A DNA stretch of 64,000 bases, taken from NCBI GenBank assembly GCA_900465675.1, contig UBJR01000024.1, positions 1-64,000 of the forward strand, written 5' to 3'. The translations under genes were made by a program, and so were the position numbers. The notes under the pieces were generated by a model, which was not told the origin of the DNA, ran no database searches, and worked only from the letters and a program-made list of their open reading frames with translations. Source of the stretch: Hyphomicrobiales bacterium (GTDB taxonomy: Bacteria; Pseudomonadota; Alphaproteobacteria; Rhizobiales; Rhizobiaceae). How positions within the stretch are numbered: position 1 is the stretch's first letter; every line of letters starts with the position of its first letter. Positions 43,242 through 52,113 of this stretch are shown piece by piece.

Positions 43242-43258
43242 GTTTACGTTCACGTCAA
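43242..43258. promoter_or_regulatory. LiuR-like operator between ETF-QO and SDR genes
   Basis: GTTTACGTTCACGTCAA is a 17-base near-palindrome (TTnACGT-N2-ACGTnAA). It resembles the motif I recall for LiuR-type MerR regulators of branched-chain amino acid and fatty acid degradation. It sits 84 bases before the SDR start and 154 before the ETF-QO start, suitable for controlling both. Confidence 0.5.
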
Positions 43259-43341
43259 TTATACGGCGTGATTTTCTCGTTGATCCGCTTTTCTTTCCGC
43301 CTGCCCGCGCCTTATACAAAGGCACACCATTGGAGGATATC

Positions 43342-44130
43342 ATGGATCTCGGCATCAAGGGCAAACGCGCACTCGTTCTGGCATCGTCACGCGGATTGGG
43401 CCACGGCATCGCGGTGGCCTTGGCGCGCGAAGGCGCGAATGTCCTGCTCTGCGGACGCAGCGGCGAGCAGCTCGACGCCAATTGCAAGGCGATCAATGCC
43501 GAGGGCAAGGGCAAGGCCGACTGGATCTGGGCCGACCTCGGCGACGAGAATTTCGTGCAGACGGTGACGTCAGCCGTCAACGACAAGTTTGGCGGCCTCG
43601 ATATCCTGGTCAACAACACCGGCGGACCGACACCCGGCACCACCGAGGACATGACGGCCGAAAAGCTGGAAACCTATTTCTTCTCGATGGTTCTGCGGGT
43701 CATCACGCTGACCAACGCGCTCCTTCCCGGCATGAAGCAGCAGGGCTGGGGCCGCATCCTGACGGTTGCCTCCTCTGGCGTGATCGAACCGATTGCCAAC
43801 CTGGCACTGTCGAATACGCTGCGCCCTGCCCTTGCCGGCTGGAGCAAGACGCTCGCCTCCGAAATCGCAAGCCACGGCGTCACCACCAATCTGCTGCTTC
43901 CCGGCAGCATCCTGACCGGCCGCCTCGACGAACTGGATGGTGCGGCAGCAAGACGCACCGGCCGCGCGATGGACGAAATCCGCTCGGAAAAGGAAGCGCG
44001 CATTCCCGTCGGGCGCTATGGAAAGGTCGATGAGTTCGCGGCCACCGCAGCATTTTTGTGCAGCGAACCAGCAAGTTACATCACAGGGTCGCTGATCCGT
44101 TGCGATGGTGGAGCGGCACGGTCGGTATAG
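43342..44130 (+). CDS. Atypical SDR-family oxidoreductase (FabG-like, no YxxxK)
   Basis: A 262-residue Rossmann protein. The nucleotide motif ASSRGLGHGIA deviates from TGxxxGxG, and LVNNTGGPTPG corresponds to NNAG. Where Ser-Tyr-x-x-x-Lys is expected, the sequence is SSGVIEPIANLALSNTLRPAL, with no Tyr-Lys pair. This matches the group described as beta-ketoacyl-reductase-like SDRs with imperfect active sites. Function unknown. ATG 43342 follows GGAGG; a TTG four codons earlier lies inside that site. Confidence 0.85.
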   Translation: MDLGIKGKRALVLASSRGLGHGIAVALAREGANVLLCGRSGEQLDANCKAINAEGKGKADWIWADLGDENFVQTVTSAVNDKFGGLDILVNNTGGPTPGTTEDMTAEKLETYFFSMVLRVITLTNALLPGMKQQGWGRILTVASSGVIEPIANLALSNTLRPALAGWSKTLASEIASHGVTTNLLLPGSILTGRLDELDGAAARRTGRAMDEIRSEKEARIPVGRYGKVDEFAATAAFLCSEPASYITGSLIRCDGGAARSV

Positions 44131-44319
44131 TCGACCGATGTAGCGATCCAGTATATATTAGAGCCGGACTAATATTACCGAATGTTCATTACGAAAATTT
44201 AAGCTGTTATAAACGCTTAGTGATCGTAAGCGGCGAATAGTGTCTTTTTTGCGCCGCAAAATAGGCGGCTCATTTAGAGCATAAATTTCGCCCCATTCTG
44301 TTCAAAACCGGTCTCGCTC

Positions 44320-45648
44320 ATGAAGAAATTCTGGATCACAGTCAGCATCGTCGCAATCGCCGCCGCCGGTATCTGGCAGTTCGGCAATCGCATCCCCTAT
44401 GCCCAGCAGGTTCCCTATCTTTCGAAACTGATCAAGCAACCTGCCGCCCATGGCTCGGGCAAGGGAGATGGCAGCGCCAAAGGCGGCGATCAGCAGGCAG
44501 CGGCCGGCGATGCGGCAGCATCCGGCAGTCAAGCCGGCGGCAATGGCGGACATCGCCGCGGCGGTGCAGGCGGTCCGGCTGTGATCAAGACTGTTGCCGC
44601 AGCGCAGGCGGCCCTGCCGATCGACGTTGCCGCTTCCGGCTGGGCGGTCGCCGACGACAACACGACGATCGCCGCGCAGGAGCAGGGCCAGATCGTCGGC
44701 GTCAGCGTCCAGGACGGCGCAACGGTCAAGGCCGGCGATCTGATCGCCAAGCTCGACGACCGGTCGGCCAAGGCCGCGGTCGACAAGGATCGGGCGATGA
44801 TTGTCCGCGATCAGGCAACACTCAGCGGCGCAGAGATCGCCTTGACCCGCGCACAGGACCTCGCCGACCAGAAGGCAGGCACCCAGCAAAGCTCCGATCA
44901 GGCCAAGGCGACCCGCGATAGCGCCGCCGCAACCGTCGAGGCTGACAAAGCCACCCTCGCCGCCGACCAGATCACGCTCGACCACACCGAGATCCGGGCG
45001 CCGTTCGACGGACGCCTGGGGGACGTGACGATCAGCAACGGCGCCTTCGTCAATGCAGGCTCGGCCATCGTCACCATCGCCAAATACGACCCGATCTATG
45101 TTCAGTTCAATCTCCAGGAACGCTATCTCAAGGAGCTGAAGACGGCGCTGGCTGCCGGTCCGGTCGATGTCAGCACTGCTCCGGATTCCACCAAAGGTGA
45201 AGTCCGCAAGGGCGCGGTCAGCTTCTACGACAATATCGTAGACAAAGCCTCCGGCACGATCGCCGTCAAGGCGCGTTTTGAAAACGCCTCGGGGGCGCTC
45301 TGGCCCGGCCAGTCGATCAACGTCGTCGTGCATTTCGACAACAAGGACCAGCAGATCGTCGTGCCGACGGTGGCGGTCAACCCGGGACCGACCGGTTTCT
45401 TCGCCTTCGTCGCCAAGGACGGCAAGGTTCAGCTGACACCGGTAACGGTCGCCCGCTCCAATGGCGGCTTTTCGGCCATATCGTCGGGGCTTTCGGCAGG
45501 CGACCACGTGGTCGTCGAAGGCCAGGGCAACCTGAACGACAAGCAGGCCGTCAACGAACAGTTCGACGACAAGGCACTCAATGTGGCCTCGGCCGCCGAC
45601 AGCTTGCCGCAGCAAACAGGCAACGCCACCGCGGGGACTGAGGAATGA
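44320..45648 (+). CDS. RND efflux periplasmic adaptor (membrane fusion protein)
   Basis: A 442-residue HlyD/MdtA-type adaptor. A single N-terminal helix anchors it. A low-complexity Gly/Ala/Lys linker (about 50-85) precedes the barrel-sandwich domain (VQDGATVKAGDLIAKLDDR), a coiled-coil hairpin (about 145-210), and the second lipoyl half (TEIRAPFDGRLGDVTISNGAFV). It bridges the inner-membrane pump and an outer-membrane channel. The stop overlaps the pump start in ATGA. No TolC-like gene follows. Confidence 0.93.
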   Translation: MKKFWITVSIVAIAAAGIWQFGNRIPYAQQVPYLSKLIKQPAAHGSGKGDGSAKGGDQQAAAGDAAASGSQAGGNGGHRRGGAGGPAVIKTVAAAQAALPIDVAASGWAVADDNTTIAAQEQGQIVGVSVQDGATVKAGDLIAKLDDRSAKAAVDKDRAMIVRDQATLSGAEIALTRAQDLADQKAGTQQSSDQAKATRDSAAATVEADKATLAADQITLDHTEIRAPFDGRLGDVTISNGAFVNAGSAIVTIAKYDPIYVQFNLQERYLKELKTALAAGPVDVSTAPDSTKGEVRKGAVSFYDNIVDKASGTIAVKARFENASGALWPGQSINVVVHFDNKDQQIVVPTVAVNPGPTGFFAFVAKDGKVQLTPVTVARSNGGFSAISSGLSAGDHVVVEGQGNLNDKQAVNEQFDDKALNVASAADSLPQQTGNATAGTEE

Positions 45649-48600
45649 TTCCGAACTTCTGCATCCAGCGTCCCGTCGCCACGACGCTTCTGGCGATCGG
45701 CGCTATCCTGGCCGGCCTTGCGGGATACCAGCTGATCCCGGTCGCCGCCCTGCCACAAGTCGACTTCCCGACGATCAACGTTTCTGCCCAGCTGACCGGC
45801 GCCTCGCCGCAAACGATGGCGACATCGGTTGCGACACCGCTGATCAAGCAGTTCGAGACCATTCCCGGCATCAGCGAAATCAGCGCATCGAGCTCGCTCG
45901 GCAATACCAGCATCGTGCTGCAGTTCGATCTGAACCGTGACATCGATGCGGCTGCAGCCGACGTCCAGGCGGCGATCTCCCACGCCACCCGGCAGCTGCC
46001 TGACAACCTGACGACGCCGCCGAGCTATCGCAAGACCAACCCGGCCGACGCGCCCGTCATGCTGATGGCGGTGCAGAGCGATACGATGCCGCGTAGCAAG
46101 CTCGACGAGATTGCCGAAGACATCATTTCGCCGTCGCTCTCGACGCTGCCGGGCGTTGCCCAGGTATCGGTATTCGGCGCACAGACCTATGCCGTTCGCG
46201 TCGAGGTCGATCCCAGCAAGCTTCAGGCCCGTGGAATCGGCATCGACACGGTGAATAAGGCCATTGCCGCAGCCAACAATCAGAGCCCGGTCGGCACGCT
46301 GCAGAACAGCTCCCAGACGATGACGATCAATGCGAATACGCAGCGCGTCAACGCCGACCAATTCCGCACGCTGGTCATCGCCTCGCCGAATGGCGCAGCG
46401 ATTCACCTCAGCGACGTGGCAAATGTCGAGGACAGCGTCGAGAACCAGAATACCGGCAGCTGGTATGACGGCAACCGCGGCATCATCCTGGCCATCCAGC
46501 GCCAGCCGGACGCCAATACCGTCGATGTCGTTGATGCGATCAATGCAAAGTTGCCGCAGTTGCATGCGGAAATTCCGCCATCGGTGAAGACCGTGGTGAT
46601 GAACGACGCAGCAAAGCCGATCCGCGCAGCCATCACCGACGTCAAGTTTACGCTGTTGCTGACGATCGGCCTCGTCGTGCTCGTCATCTATCTGTTCACC
46701 GGTCATTTGACGGCGACGATCATTCCGGGCCTTGCCGTTCCACTGTCGCTGATCTCGACCTTCGGCATGATGTATGTGCTGGGCTACAGTATCGACAACA
46801 TTTCGCTGCTCGGGCTGACGCTCGCGGTGGGTCTCGTGGTCGATGACGCGATCGTCATGCTTGAAAACATCCTGCGCCATGTCGAGGAGGGAATGCCCGT
46901 CCGCGAAGCGGCGATCAAGGGTTCCGGCGAAGTCAGCTACACGATCATCTCGATGTCGGTTTCGCTGATCGCCGTCTTCATTCCTATCCTGTTGATGGGT
47001 GGCGTCGTCGGACGCGTCTTCAACGAGTTCGGCATGGTCGTTGCCATCGCCATCGTCGCCTCGGCGATCGTCTCGCTGACGGTAACGCCGATGCTCGGCT
47101 CGAGGCTTTCCGAAGGCCACAGCCGCCCGCCGCTTCTGGTACGGCTCTTCGATGCGGGCTTCGAACGGACCCTTCACGGTTACGACCGCGCAGTCGCCTG
47201 GTGCCTTCGGCATACCATGACCGTCATCGGCGTGTTCTTCGCCTCGGTGGCGCTGACCATCTACCTGTTCATGACACTGCCCTCGAGCTTCTTCCCGCAG
47301 GAAGATATCGGCCGCCTGCAGATCTCCACGCAGGCCCGCCAGGACATCTCCTACTCGGCCATGGAAGCCCTGCAGAAGCAGGCAGCCGCGGCTGTCAAGG
47401 CAAACAGCGCCGTCAATCACGTGATGTCCACGGTCGGCGGCAATGCGCAGAAGCCTCTGAACAACGGCACGATCTATGTCGAGCTTAAGGACAAGGACCA
47501 GCGCGTGCCGCTTGAGCAGACCCTGCGCGAACTGCGCTCGTCGCTCAACAAGATCCCCGGCCTGCAGGCCTTCGTAACCCCGAACCAGAGCCTGCGCTTC
47601 GGTGGCAGACAGACGGCCAGCCAGTATCAGCTGATCGTACAGGCACTCAACGCCGACACGACCAATCTCTGGGCCGGCAAGATGGTGACCGCGCTCCGCC
47701 AGGATTCGCGGTTCACCGACGTGACAACCGACGCACAGAACAATGCGCTGCAGGCCAACATCGTCATCGACAGCGAGAAGGCCGCAGCCTTCGGCATCGA
47801 TAACGATCTGCTGCGCACCACGCTGCAGGAAGCCTTCAGCAGCTACACGGCGGCCGAGATACAGTCGACCGGCGATAGCTACGACGTCATCGTCGAATAC
47901 GATACCGGCAAGCCCTGGGATGATCAGAAGCTGTCGGAGATCAACGTCGCATCGGCCAACGGCACGCTGGTTCCGCTATCGAATTTCGCGCATGTCCAGC
48001 GGACCACCGGCCCCGTTACCATCAACCAGACCGGCCAGCTCGTTTCGACGACAGTCTCCTTCAATCTGCCGGCCGGCGAATCCCTCAGCGATGCGACGGC
48101 GGCGATCGACCAGATCAAGCATGATATGAACATGCCTGCCGACGTGTTCACCAGCTACGGCGGCACCGCGCAGATCTTCGAACAGTCGCAGGGCAACACG
48201 CCTTATCTGATCCTGGCGGCGATCCTGACGATCTATGTGGTGCTTGGCGTTCTCTACGAGAGCTTCATCCATCCGCTGACCATTCTGTCGGGCCTCCCGG
48301 CAGCGGCACTCGGCGCGCTTCTGGCCCTGAAAGTCATGGGGCTCGACCTGTCGATCATCGCGCTCATCGGCCTGCTGATGCTGATCGGTATCGTCAAGAA
48401 GAACGCGATCATGATGATCGACGTGGCGCTGGAAAATCTCCGATCGACCAAGATGTCACCGGCGGAAGCGATCCACGAGGCTTGCGTGCGGCGTTTCCGG
48501 CCGATCATGATGACGACCTTCTGCGCCATGCTCGGTGCCCTGCCGATCGCGCTCGGCTCGGGCGCCAGCTCGGAGCTGCGCCAGCCGCTCGGCATCGCCG

Positions 48601-48776
48601 TCGTCGGTGGTCTGATCGTCTCGCAGGCGCTGACGCTGTTCATCACCCCGGTCATCTTCGTCCAGATGGGCCGCTTCGAAACCTGGCTCAAGCAGCGCTT
48701 CAGCCGCAAGCCGGCACATGAGGCGCCCGCCAACGAGGATGGCGAACCGGAGACCCGGGCGGTTGCCGCCGAATAA
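45645..48776 (+). CDS. RND multidrug efflux permease (MdtB/MuxB-like)
   Basis: A 1043-residue inner-membrane pump with 12 helices and two large periplasmic loops. PVATTLLAIGAILAGLAGYQLIPVAALP opens the family pattern. The proton-relay acidic pair lies in helix 4 as GLVVDDAIVMLENI near 405-418, and the second-half signature is GIVKKNAIMMIDVALE near 910. Drug:H+ antiport is expected, with the adaptor encoded just upstream. Substrate range unknown. A strong bidirectional terminator follows. Confidence 0.95.
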   Translation: MIPNFCIQRPVATTLLAIGAILAGLAGYQLIPVAALPQVDFPTINVSAQLTGASPQTMATSVATPLIKQFETIPGISEISASSSLGNTSIVLQFDLNRDIDAAAADVQAAISHATRQLPDNLTTPPSYRKTNPADAPVMLMAVQSDTMPRSKLDEIAEDIISPSLSTLPGVAQVSVFGAQTYAVRVEVDPSKLQARGIGIDTVNKAIAAANNQSPVGTLQNSSQTMTINANTQRVNADQFRTLVIASPNGAAIHLSDVANVEDSVENQNTGSWYDGNRGIILAIQRQPDANTVDVVDAINAKLPQLHAEIPPSVKTVVMNDAAKPIRAAITDVKFTLLLTIGLVVLVIYLFTGHLTATIIPGLAVPLSLISTFGMMYVLGYSIDNISLLGLTLAVGLVVDDAIVMLENILRHVEEGMPVREAAIKGSGEVSYTIISMSVSLIAVFIPILLMGGVVGRVFNEFGMVVAIAIVASAIVSLTVTPMLGSRLSEGHSRPPLLVRLFDAGFERTLHGYDRAVAWCLRHTMTVIGVFFASVALTIYLFMTLPSSFFPQEDIGRLQISTQARQDISYSAMEALQKQAAAAVKANSAVNHVMSTVGGNAQKPLNNGTIYVELKDKDQRVPLEQTLRELRSSLNKIPGLQAFVTPNQSLRFGGRQTASQYQLIVQALNADTTNLWAGKMVTALRQDSRFTDVTTDAQNNALQANIVIDSEKAAAFGIDNDLLRTTLQEAFSSYTAAEIQSTGDSYDVIVEYDTGKPWDDQKLSEINVASANGTLVPLSNFAHVQRTTGPVTINQTGQLVSTTVSFNLPAGESLSDATAAIDQIKHDMNMPADVFTSYGGTAQIFEQSQGNTPYLILAAILTIYVVLGVLYESFIHPLTILSGLPAAALGALLALKVMGLDLSIIALIGLLMLIGIVKKNAIMMIDVALENLRSTKMSPAEAIHEACVRRFRPIMMTTFCAMLGALPIALGSGASSELRQPLGIAVVGGLIVSQALTLFITPVIFVQMGRFETWLKQRFSRKPAHEAPANEDGEPETRAVAAE

Positions 48777-48785
48777 GACGACAAG

Positions 48786-48813
48786 AAAGGGCGCCTCTCC
48801 GGGCGCCCTTTTC
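48786..48813. terminator. Bidirectional terminator after RND pump and beta-lactamase genes
   Basis: AAGGGCGCC and GGCGCCCTT form a 9-bp stem (48787-48795 with 48802-48810), followed by TTTTC on the plus strand and, in reverse, by TTTCTTG. It lies between convergent genes. Confidence 0.82.
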
Positions 48814-48815
48814 GC

Positions 48816-49625
48816 TTAACGGCCTTCGACCAGCTTCGGCAGATCGGCGATCAGCGCATCGCGCGTTTCGAAGCTGATCGGATTGCCACGATAGCGATGG
48901 TTGCCGATAGAGAGCCTTGCGAAGACCAGACGCCGGTCGCCCCTCACCGCCCAGCCGACGAACCAGCCGAGCGGCCGCTCCAAATTGGTCTCGCCCTTGC
49001 TGCTGCGTAGCCAGCCGGAACCGGTCTTGCCCTGGATCGTCCAGCCATCGGCGGCTTGAAAGCGGGGAACGATCGCTTCCGTTTTCTGGCGCGCCTCCTC
49101 CGAGATCGGCAGCTCGCCGCGCCGGAAACGCAGCAGGAAGCGTGCCTGCTCTTCCGCCGAAATCTTCAGCGACGACATCAGCCACGCCTGCGTCAGCCCG
49201 CCGGACACATTCTCGTTGCCGTAGCCGAAGCCCGCGACATAGCGGGCAAAGGCGCGGTCTCCGAGCTTCGTCGTCAGCTCCTGCGAGAACCAGACGACGG
49301 AATCCCGTAGCCAGATTGCCGGATCGGTGTCCTTTCGCTCGATCTTGCGCTGCCGCTGCAGTTCCGGCCCGTAGCGCCAAAGGGGATTGTGCTCATCGAC
49401 CAGAATACCAGCATCGTAACCCATCATGGCCAAGGGCAGTTTGAACGTCGATTGCGGATAGAATCCCTGATCGCAATTGCCCTGGCGGAAAATGGTCTCG
49501 CCGGTCTTTTCATCGATAATAACGGTGCAGCGGATCGGATCACCAGCCAGGGCCGCATCCACATTGCCGAGAAGCGCCGAAATGCCGAATAAGAAGGCGA
49601 AGATAAGAGATTTTGAAACTGCCAC
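48816..49625 (-). CDS. Class D (OXA-type) beta-lactamase
   Basis: A 269-residue exported serine beta-lactamase. A signal peptide occupies about 1-27. Class D motifs are all present and in order: STFK with the nucleophile S59 and K62 (the lysine that is carbamylated in the family), SVV at 109-111, YGN at 135-137, and KTG at 200-202. It should hydrolyse penicillin-type beta-lactams in the periplasm; spectrum cannot be read from sequence. GTG start with GGAG seven bases upstream. It is divergent from an AmpR-like LysR gene, the classic inducible beta-lactamase layout. Confidence 0.92.
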   Translation of the reverse strand: MAVSKSLIFAFLFGISALLGNVDAALAGDPIRCTVIIDEKTGETIFRQGNCDQGFYPQSTFKLPLAMMGYDAGILVDEHNPLWRYGPELQRQRKIERKDTDPAIWLRDSVVWFSQELTTKLGDRAFARYVAGFGYGNENVSGGLTQAWLMSSLKISAEEQARFLLRFRRGELPISEEARQKTEAIVPRFQAADGWTIQGKTGSGWLRSSKGETNLERPLGWFVGWAVRGDRRLVFARLSIGNHRYRGNPISFETRDALIADLPKLVEGR

Positions 49626-49727
49626 TGCCGTGCTCCATGTGGTTCGACACGGCTTTCTAGGCCGGCTTGCGAGGCCCGATCAAACGATGATATCTGCGGT
49701 CAGGCATGAATTGAATTAGGCCATCTC

Positions 49728-50618
49728 ATGGTTCGACCCTACCTTCCCCTCAACGCCCTGCGCGCTTTCGAGGCAGCTTCCCGACATCTGAGTTTTACCC
49801 GCGCTGCCATCGAACTCTGCGTCACGCAGGCCGCCGTCAGCCATCAGGTGAAGCTTCTGGAGCAGCGCCTCGGTGTCACCCTCTTCCGCCGCCTGCCGCG
49901 AGGGTTGATGATCACCGAGGAGGGACTGGCGCTGCTACCGGTGCTGCGCGAATCCTTCGATCGGATGGCCGACATGCTGGAGCGTTTCGAGGGCGGGCAG
50001 CTGCGCGAGGTGCTGAAGCTCGGCGCGGTCGGCACGCTGGCGGTCGGCTGGCTGCTGCCGCGGTTGGCCGACTTCCGGGCGAAGTTTCCCTATATCGATC
50101 TCCGGCTTTCGACCAACAACAACCGGGTGGATATCGCCGCCGAAGGCCTCGACTACGCGATCCGCTTCGGAAACGGCGCCTGGCACGATATCGAAGCCGA
50201 AGCGCTGTTCGAGGCACCGCTCTCCGTGCTCTGCATTCCACCGATCGCCCGCACACTGAAAACCCCTGACGACGTTGCCCGGCAGACGCTGCTGCGCTCC
50301 TACCGCACCGACGAATGGCCAAGCTGGTTCGAGGCCGCAGGCGTCGAGCCGCCACCGATCCTCGGACTGGTCTTCGATTCGTCGGTACTGATGGTCGAGG
50401 CAGCGATGCAGGGCGCGGGTGTGGCGCTCGCCCCGCCGTTGATGTTCTCGCGGCAACTGGCGGCCGGCGAAATCGAGCAGCCTTTCCCTGTTTATATCTC
50501 CAAGGGCAGCTACTGGCTGACCCGCCTGAAATCGCGGCCGGTGACGCCGGCGATGGAGACCTTTCGCAGATGGATGCAACAGATGTCGGAGGAGACGCAG
50601 ACAGCCGCTTCGGCCTGA
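49728..50618 (+). CDS. LysR-family regulator, AmpR/GcvA-like
   Basis: A 296-residue LysR regulator. The N-terminal HTH is LNALRAFEAASRHLSFTRAAIELCVTQAAVSHQVKLLEQRLG, closely like AmpR and GcvA. The C-terminal effector domain covers about 95-290 (LRLSTNNNRVDIAAEGLDYAIRFGNG). Divergent orientation to the class D beta-lactamase across 102 bases argues for AmpR function: induction by muropeptides released during beta-lactam stress. This pairing is inference; the family also regulates other genes. Confidence 0.88.
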   Translation: MVRPYLPLNALRAFEAASRHLSFTRAAIELCVTQAAVSHQVKLLEQRLGVTLFRRLPRGLMITEEGLALLPVLRESFDRMADMLERFEGGQLREVLKLGAVGTLAVGWLLPRLADFRAKFPYIDLRLSTNNNRVDIAAEGLDYAIRFGNGAWHDIEAEALFEAPLSVLCIPPIARTLKTPDDVARQTLLRSYRTDEWPSWFEAAGVEPPPILGLVFDSSVLMVEAAMQGAGVALAPPLMFSRQLAAGEIEQPFPVYISKGSYWLTRLKSRPVTPAMETFRRWMQQMSEETQTAASA

Positions 50619-50760
50619 TTCTGCGGGTTGCTTTCGCCGCCGTCCTATGCGATCACCCGCGCTCTCAAAAATTCGCAGGGCGCGCAGATGCGCCGCCCTT
50701 TTCGCATCCGGGCTGGTTCCCGGTCCAAGACATTTTGACGGATATTGAAGGAGCACGGCC

Positions 50761-52056
50761 ATGGCACGGGCGCTCGGGCTTGATTTCGGCACGACCAATA
50801 CGGTTCTGGCAATGGCGGATGGCGCCAATGCGACGCATTCGATGAGTTTCACCAGCGCGGCAGGCACGGCCGACAGCATGCGAACCGCCCTCTCCTTCAT
50901 GAAGGACGCGCAGCTCGGCGCTTCGGCGCTCAAGGTCGAAGCGGGCGCGGCAGCGATCCGCCAGTTCATCGACAATCCCGGCGACTGCCGCTTCCTGCAG
51001 TCGATCAAGACCTTTGCCGCCAGCGCCCTCTTCCAGGGCACGCTGATCTACGGCAAGCGCCAGAGCTTCGAAGACCTGATGGAAGTCTTCATCCGGCGGC
51101 TTCGCGGCTATGCCGGCGACAACTGGCCGTCCGACGTCAGCCGCATCGTCGCCGGCCGCCCGGTGCATTTTGCCGGCGCCTCCGCCGATCCCGCATTGGC
51201 GACGGACCGCTACAACGAGGCGCTGTCGCGCTTCGGCTTTCCTGAAATCCACTATGTCTACGAACCGGTCGCAGCCGCCTTCTACTTTGCGCAGAACCTG
51301 ACGTCCGACGCCACCGTGCTGGTCGCCGACTTCGGCGGCGGTACGACGGACTATTCGCTGATCCGCTTTGAAACCATTGCCGGCAAGCTCACCGCCACGC
51401 CGATCGGCCATTCCGGCGTCGGCATCGCCGGCGATCACTTCGACTACCGCATGATCGACAATGTCGTCGCGCCACAGATCGGCAAGGGGAGTCATTTCAA
51501 GAGCTTCGACAAGATCCTTGAGGTGCCGTCGAACTACTATTCCAGCTTCGGCCGCTGGAACCAGCTGTCGATCTTCAAGACCTCGCGCGAGTTCGAAGAC
51601 CTGAGAAAGCTGGTGCGTACCGCGCTCGAGCCCGAGAAGCTGGAAATCTTCGTCGATCTCGTCGATCACGACGAGGGCTACCCGCTCTACCAGGCGGTGT
51701 CGGCGACGAAGATGGCACTCTCCGCCGAAGAAGAAGCGGCCTTCGACTTCGCGCCGCTTGGCCGCGGCGGACAGCGCACCGTCAAGCGCAAGGATTTCGA
51801 AACCTGGATCGCCGACGATCTCAGCCGCATCGAAGGCGCGCTTGATGACGTGCTGGAGAAGACGCAGACCAAGGCGGAAACTATCGACAAGGTCTTCCTC
51901 ACCGGCGGCACATCCTTCGTACCAGCCGTGCGGCGGATTTTCACCGAGCGCTTCGACAGGGACAAGATCGAGAGCGGCGGCGAGCTGCTGTCAATCGCTC
52001 ACGGTCTCGCGCTGATCGGCGAACGTGACGACATTTCGCAATGGACTGTGCAATAG
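50761..52056 (+). CDS. Hsp70-family protein (YegD-like)
   Basis: A 431-residue protein with an actin/Hsp70 ATPase core: phosphate-1 GLDFGTTNTV at the start, phosphate-2 VADFGGGTTDYSLI near 190, and adenosine motif VFLTGGTSFVPAVRRIF near 380. It lacks the full substrate-binding domain of DnaK, as YegD-type proteins do. Client unknown. AAGGAG precedes the ATG. The uracil-DNA glycosylase-like gene follows 57 bases later. Confidence 0.9.
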   Translation: MARALGLDFGTTNTVLAMADGANATHSMSFTSAAGTADSMRTALSFMKDAQLGASALKVEAGAAAIRQFIDNPGDCRFLQSIKTFAASALFQGTLIYGKRQSFEDLMEVFIRRLRGYAGDNWPSDVSRIVAGRPVHFAGASADPALATDRYNEALSRFGFPEIHYVYEPVAAAFYFAQNLTSDATVLVADFGGGTTDYSLIRFETIAGKLTATPIGHSGVGIAGDHFDYRMIDNVVAPQIGKGSHFKSFDKILEVPSNYYSSFGRWNQLSIFKTSREFEDLRKLVRTALEPEKLEIFVDLVDHDEGYPLYQAVSATKMALSAEEEAAFDFAPLGRGGQRTVKRKDFETWIADDLSRIEGALDDVLEKTQTKAETIDKVFLTGGTSFVPAVRRIFTERFDRDKIESGGELLSIAHGLALIGERDDISQWTVQ

Positions 52057-52113
52057 GCCGCCCGGCCGTTGGCAGCACTTTCATTGGTGCTGCCGCTCCG
52101 CTAAGGTCGCCAG

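Noticed and set aside
45429..47420. 663-codon minus-strand frame across the RND genes
   Set aside because: Antisense to a well-defined efflux pair; low-complexity Asp/Arg/His composition and no ribosome site.
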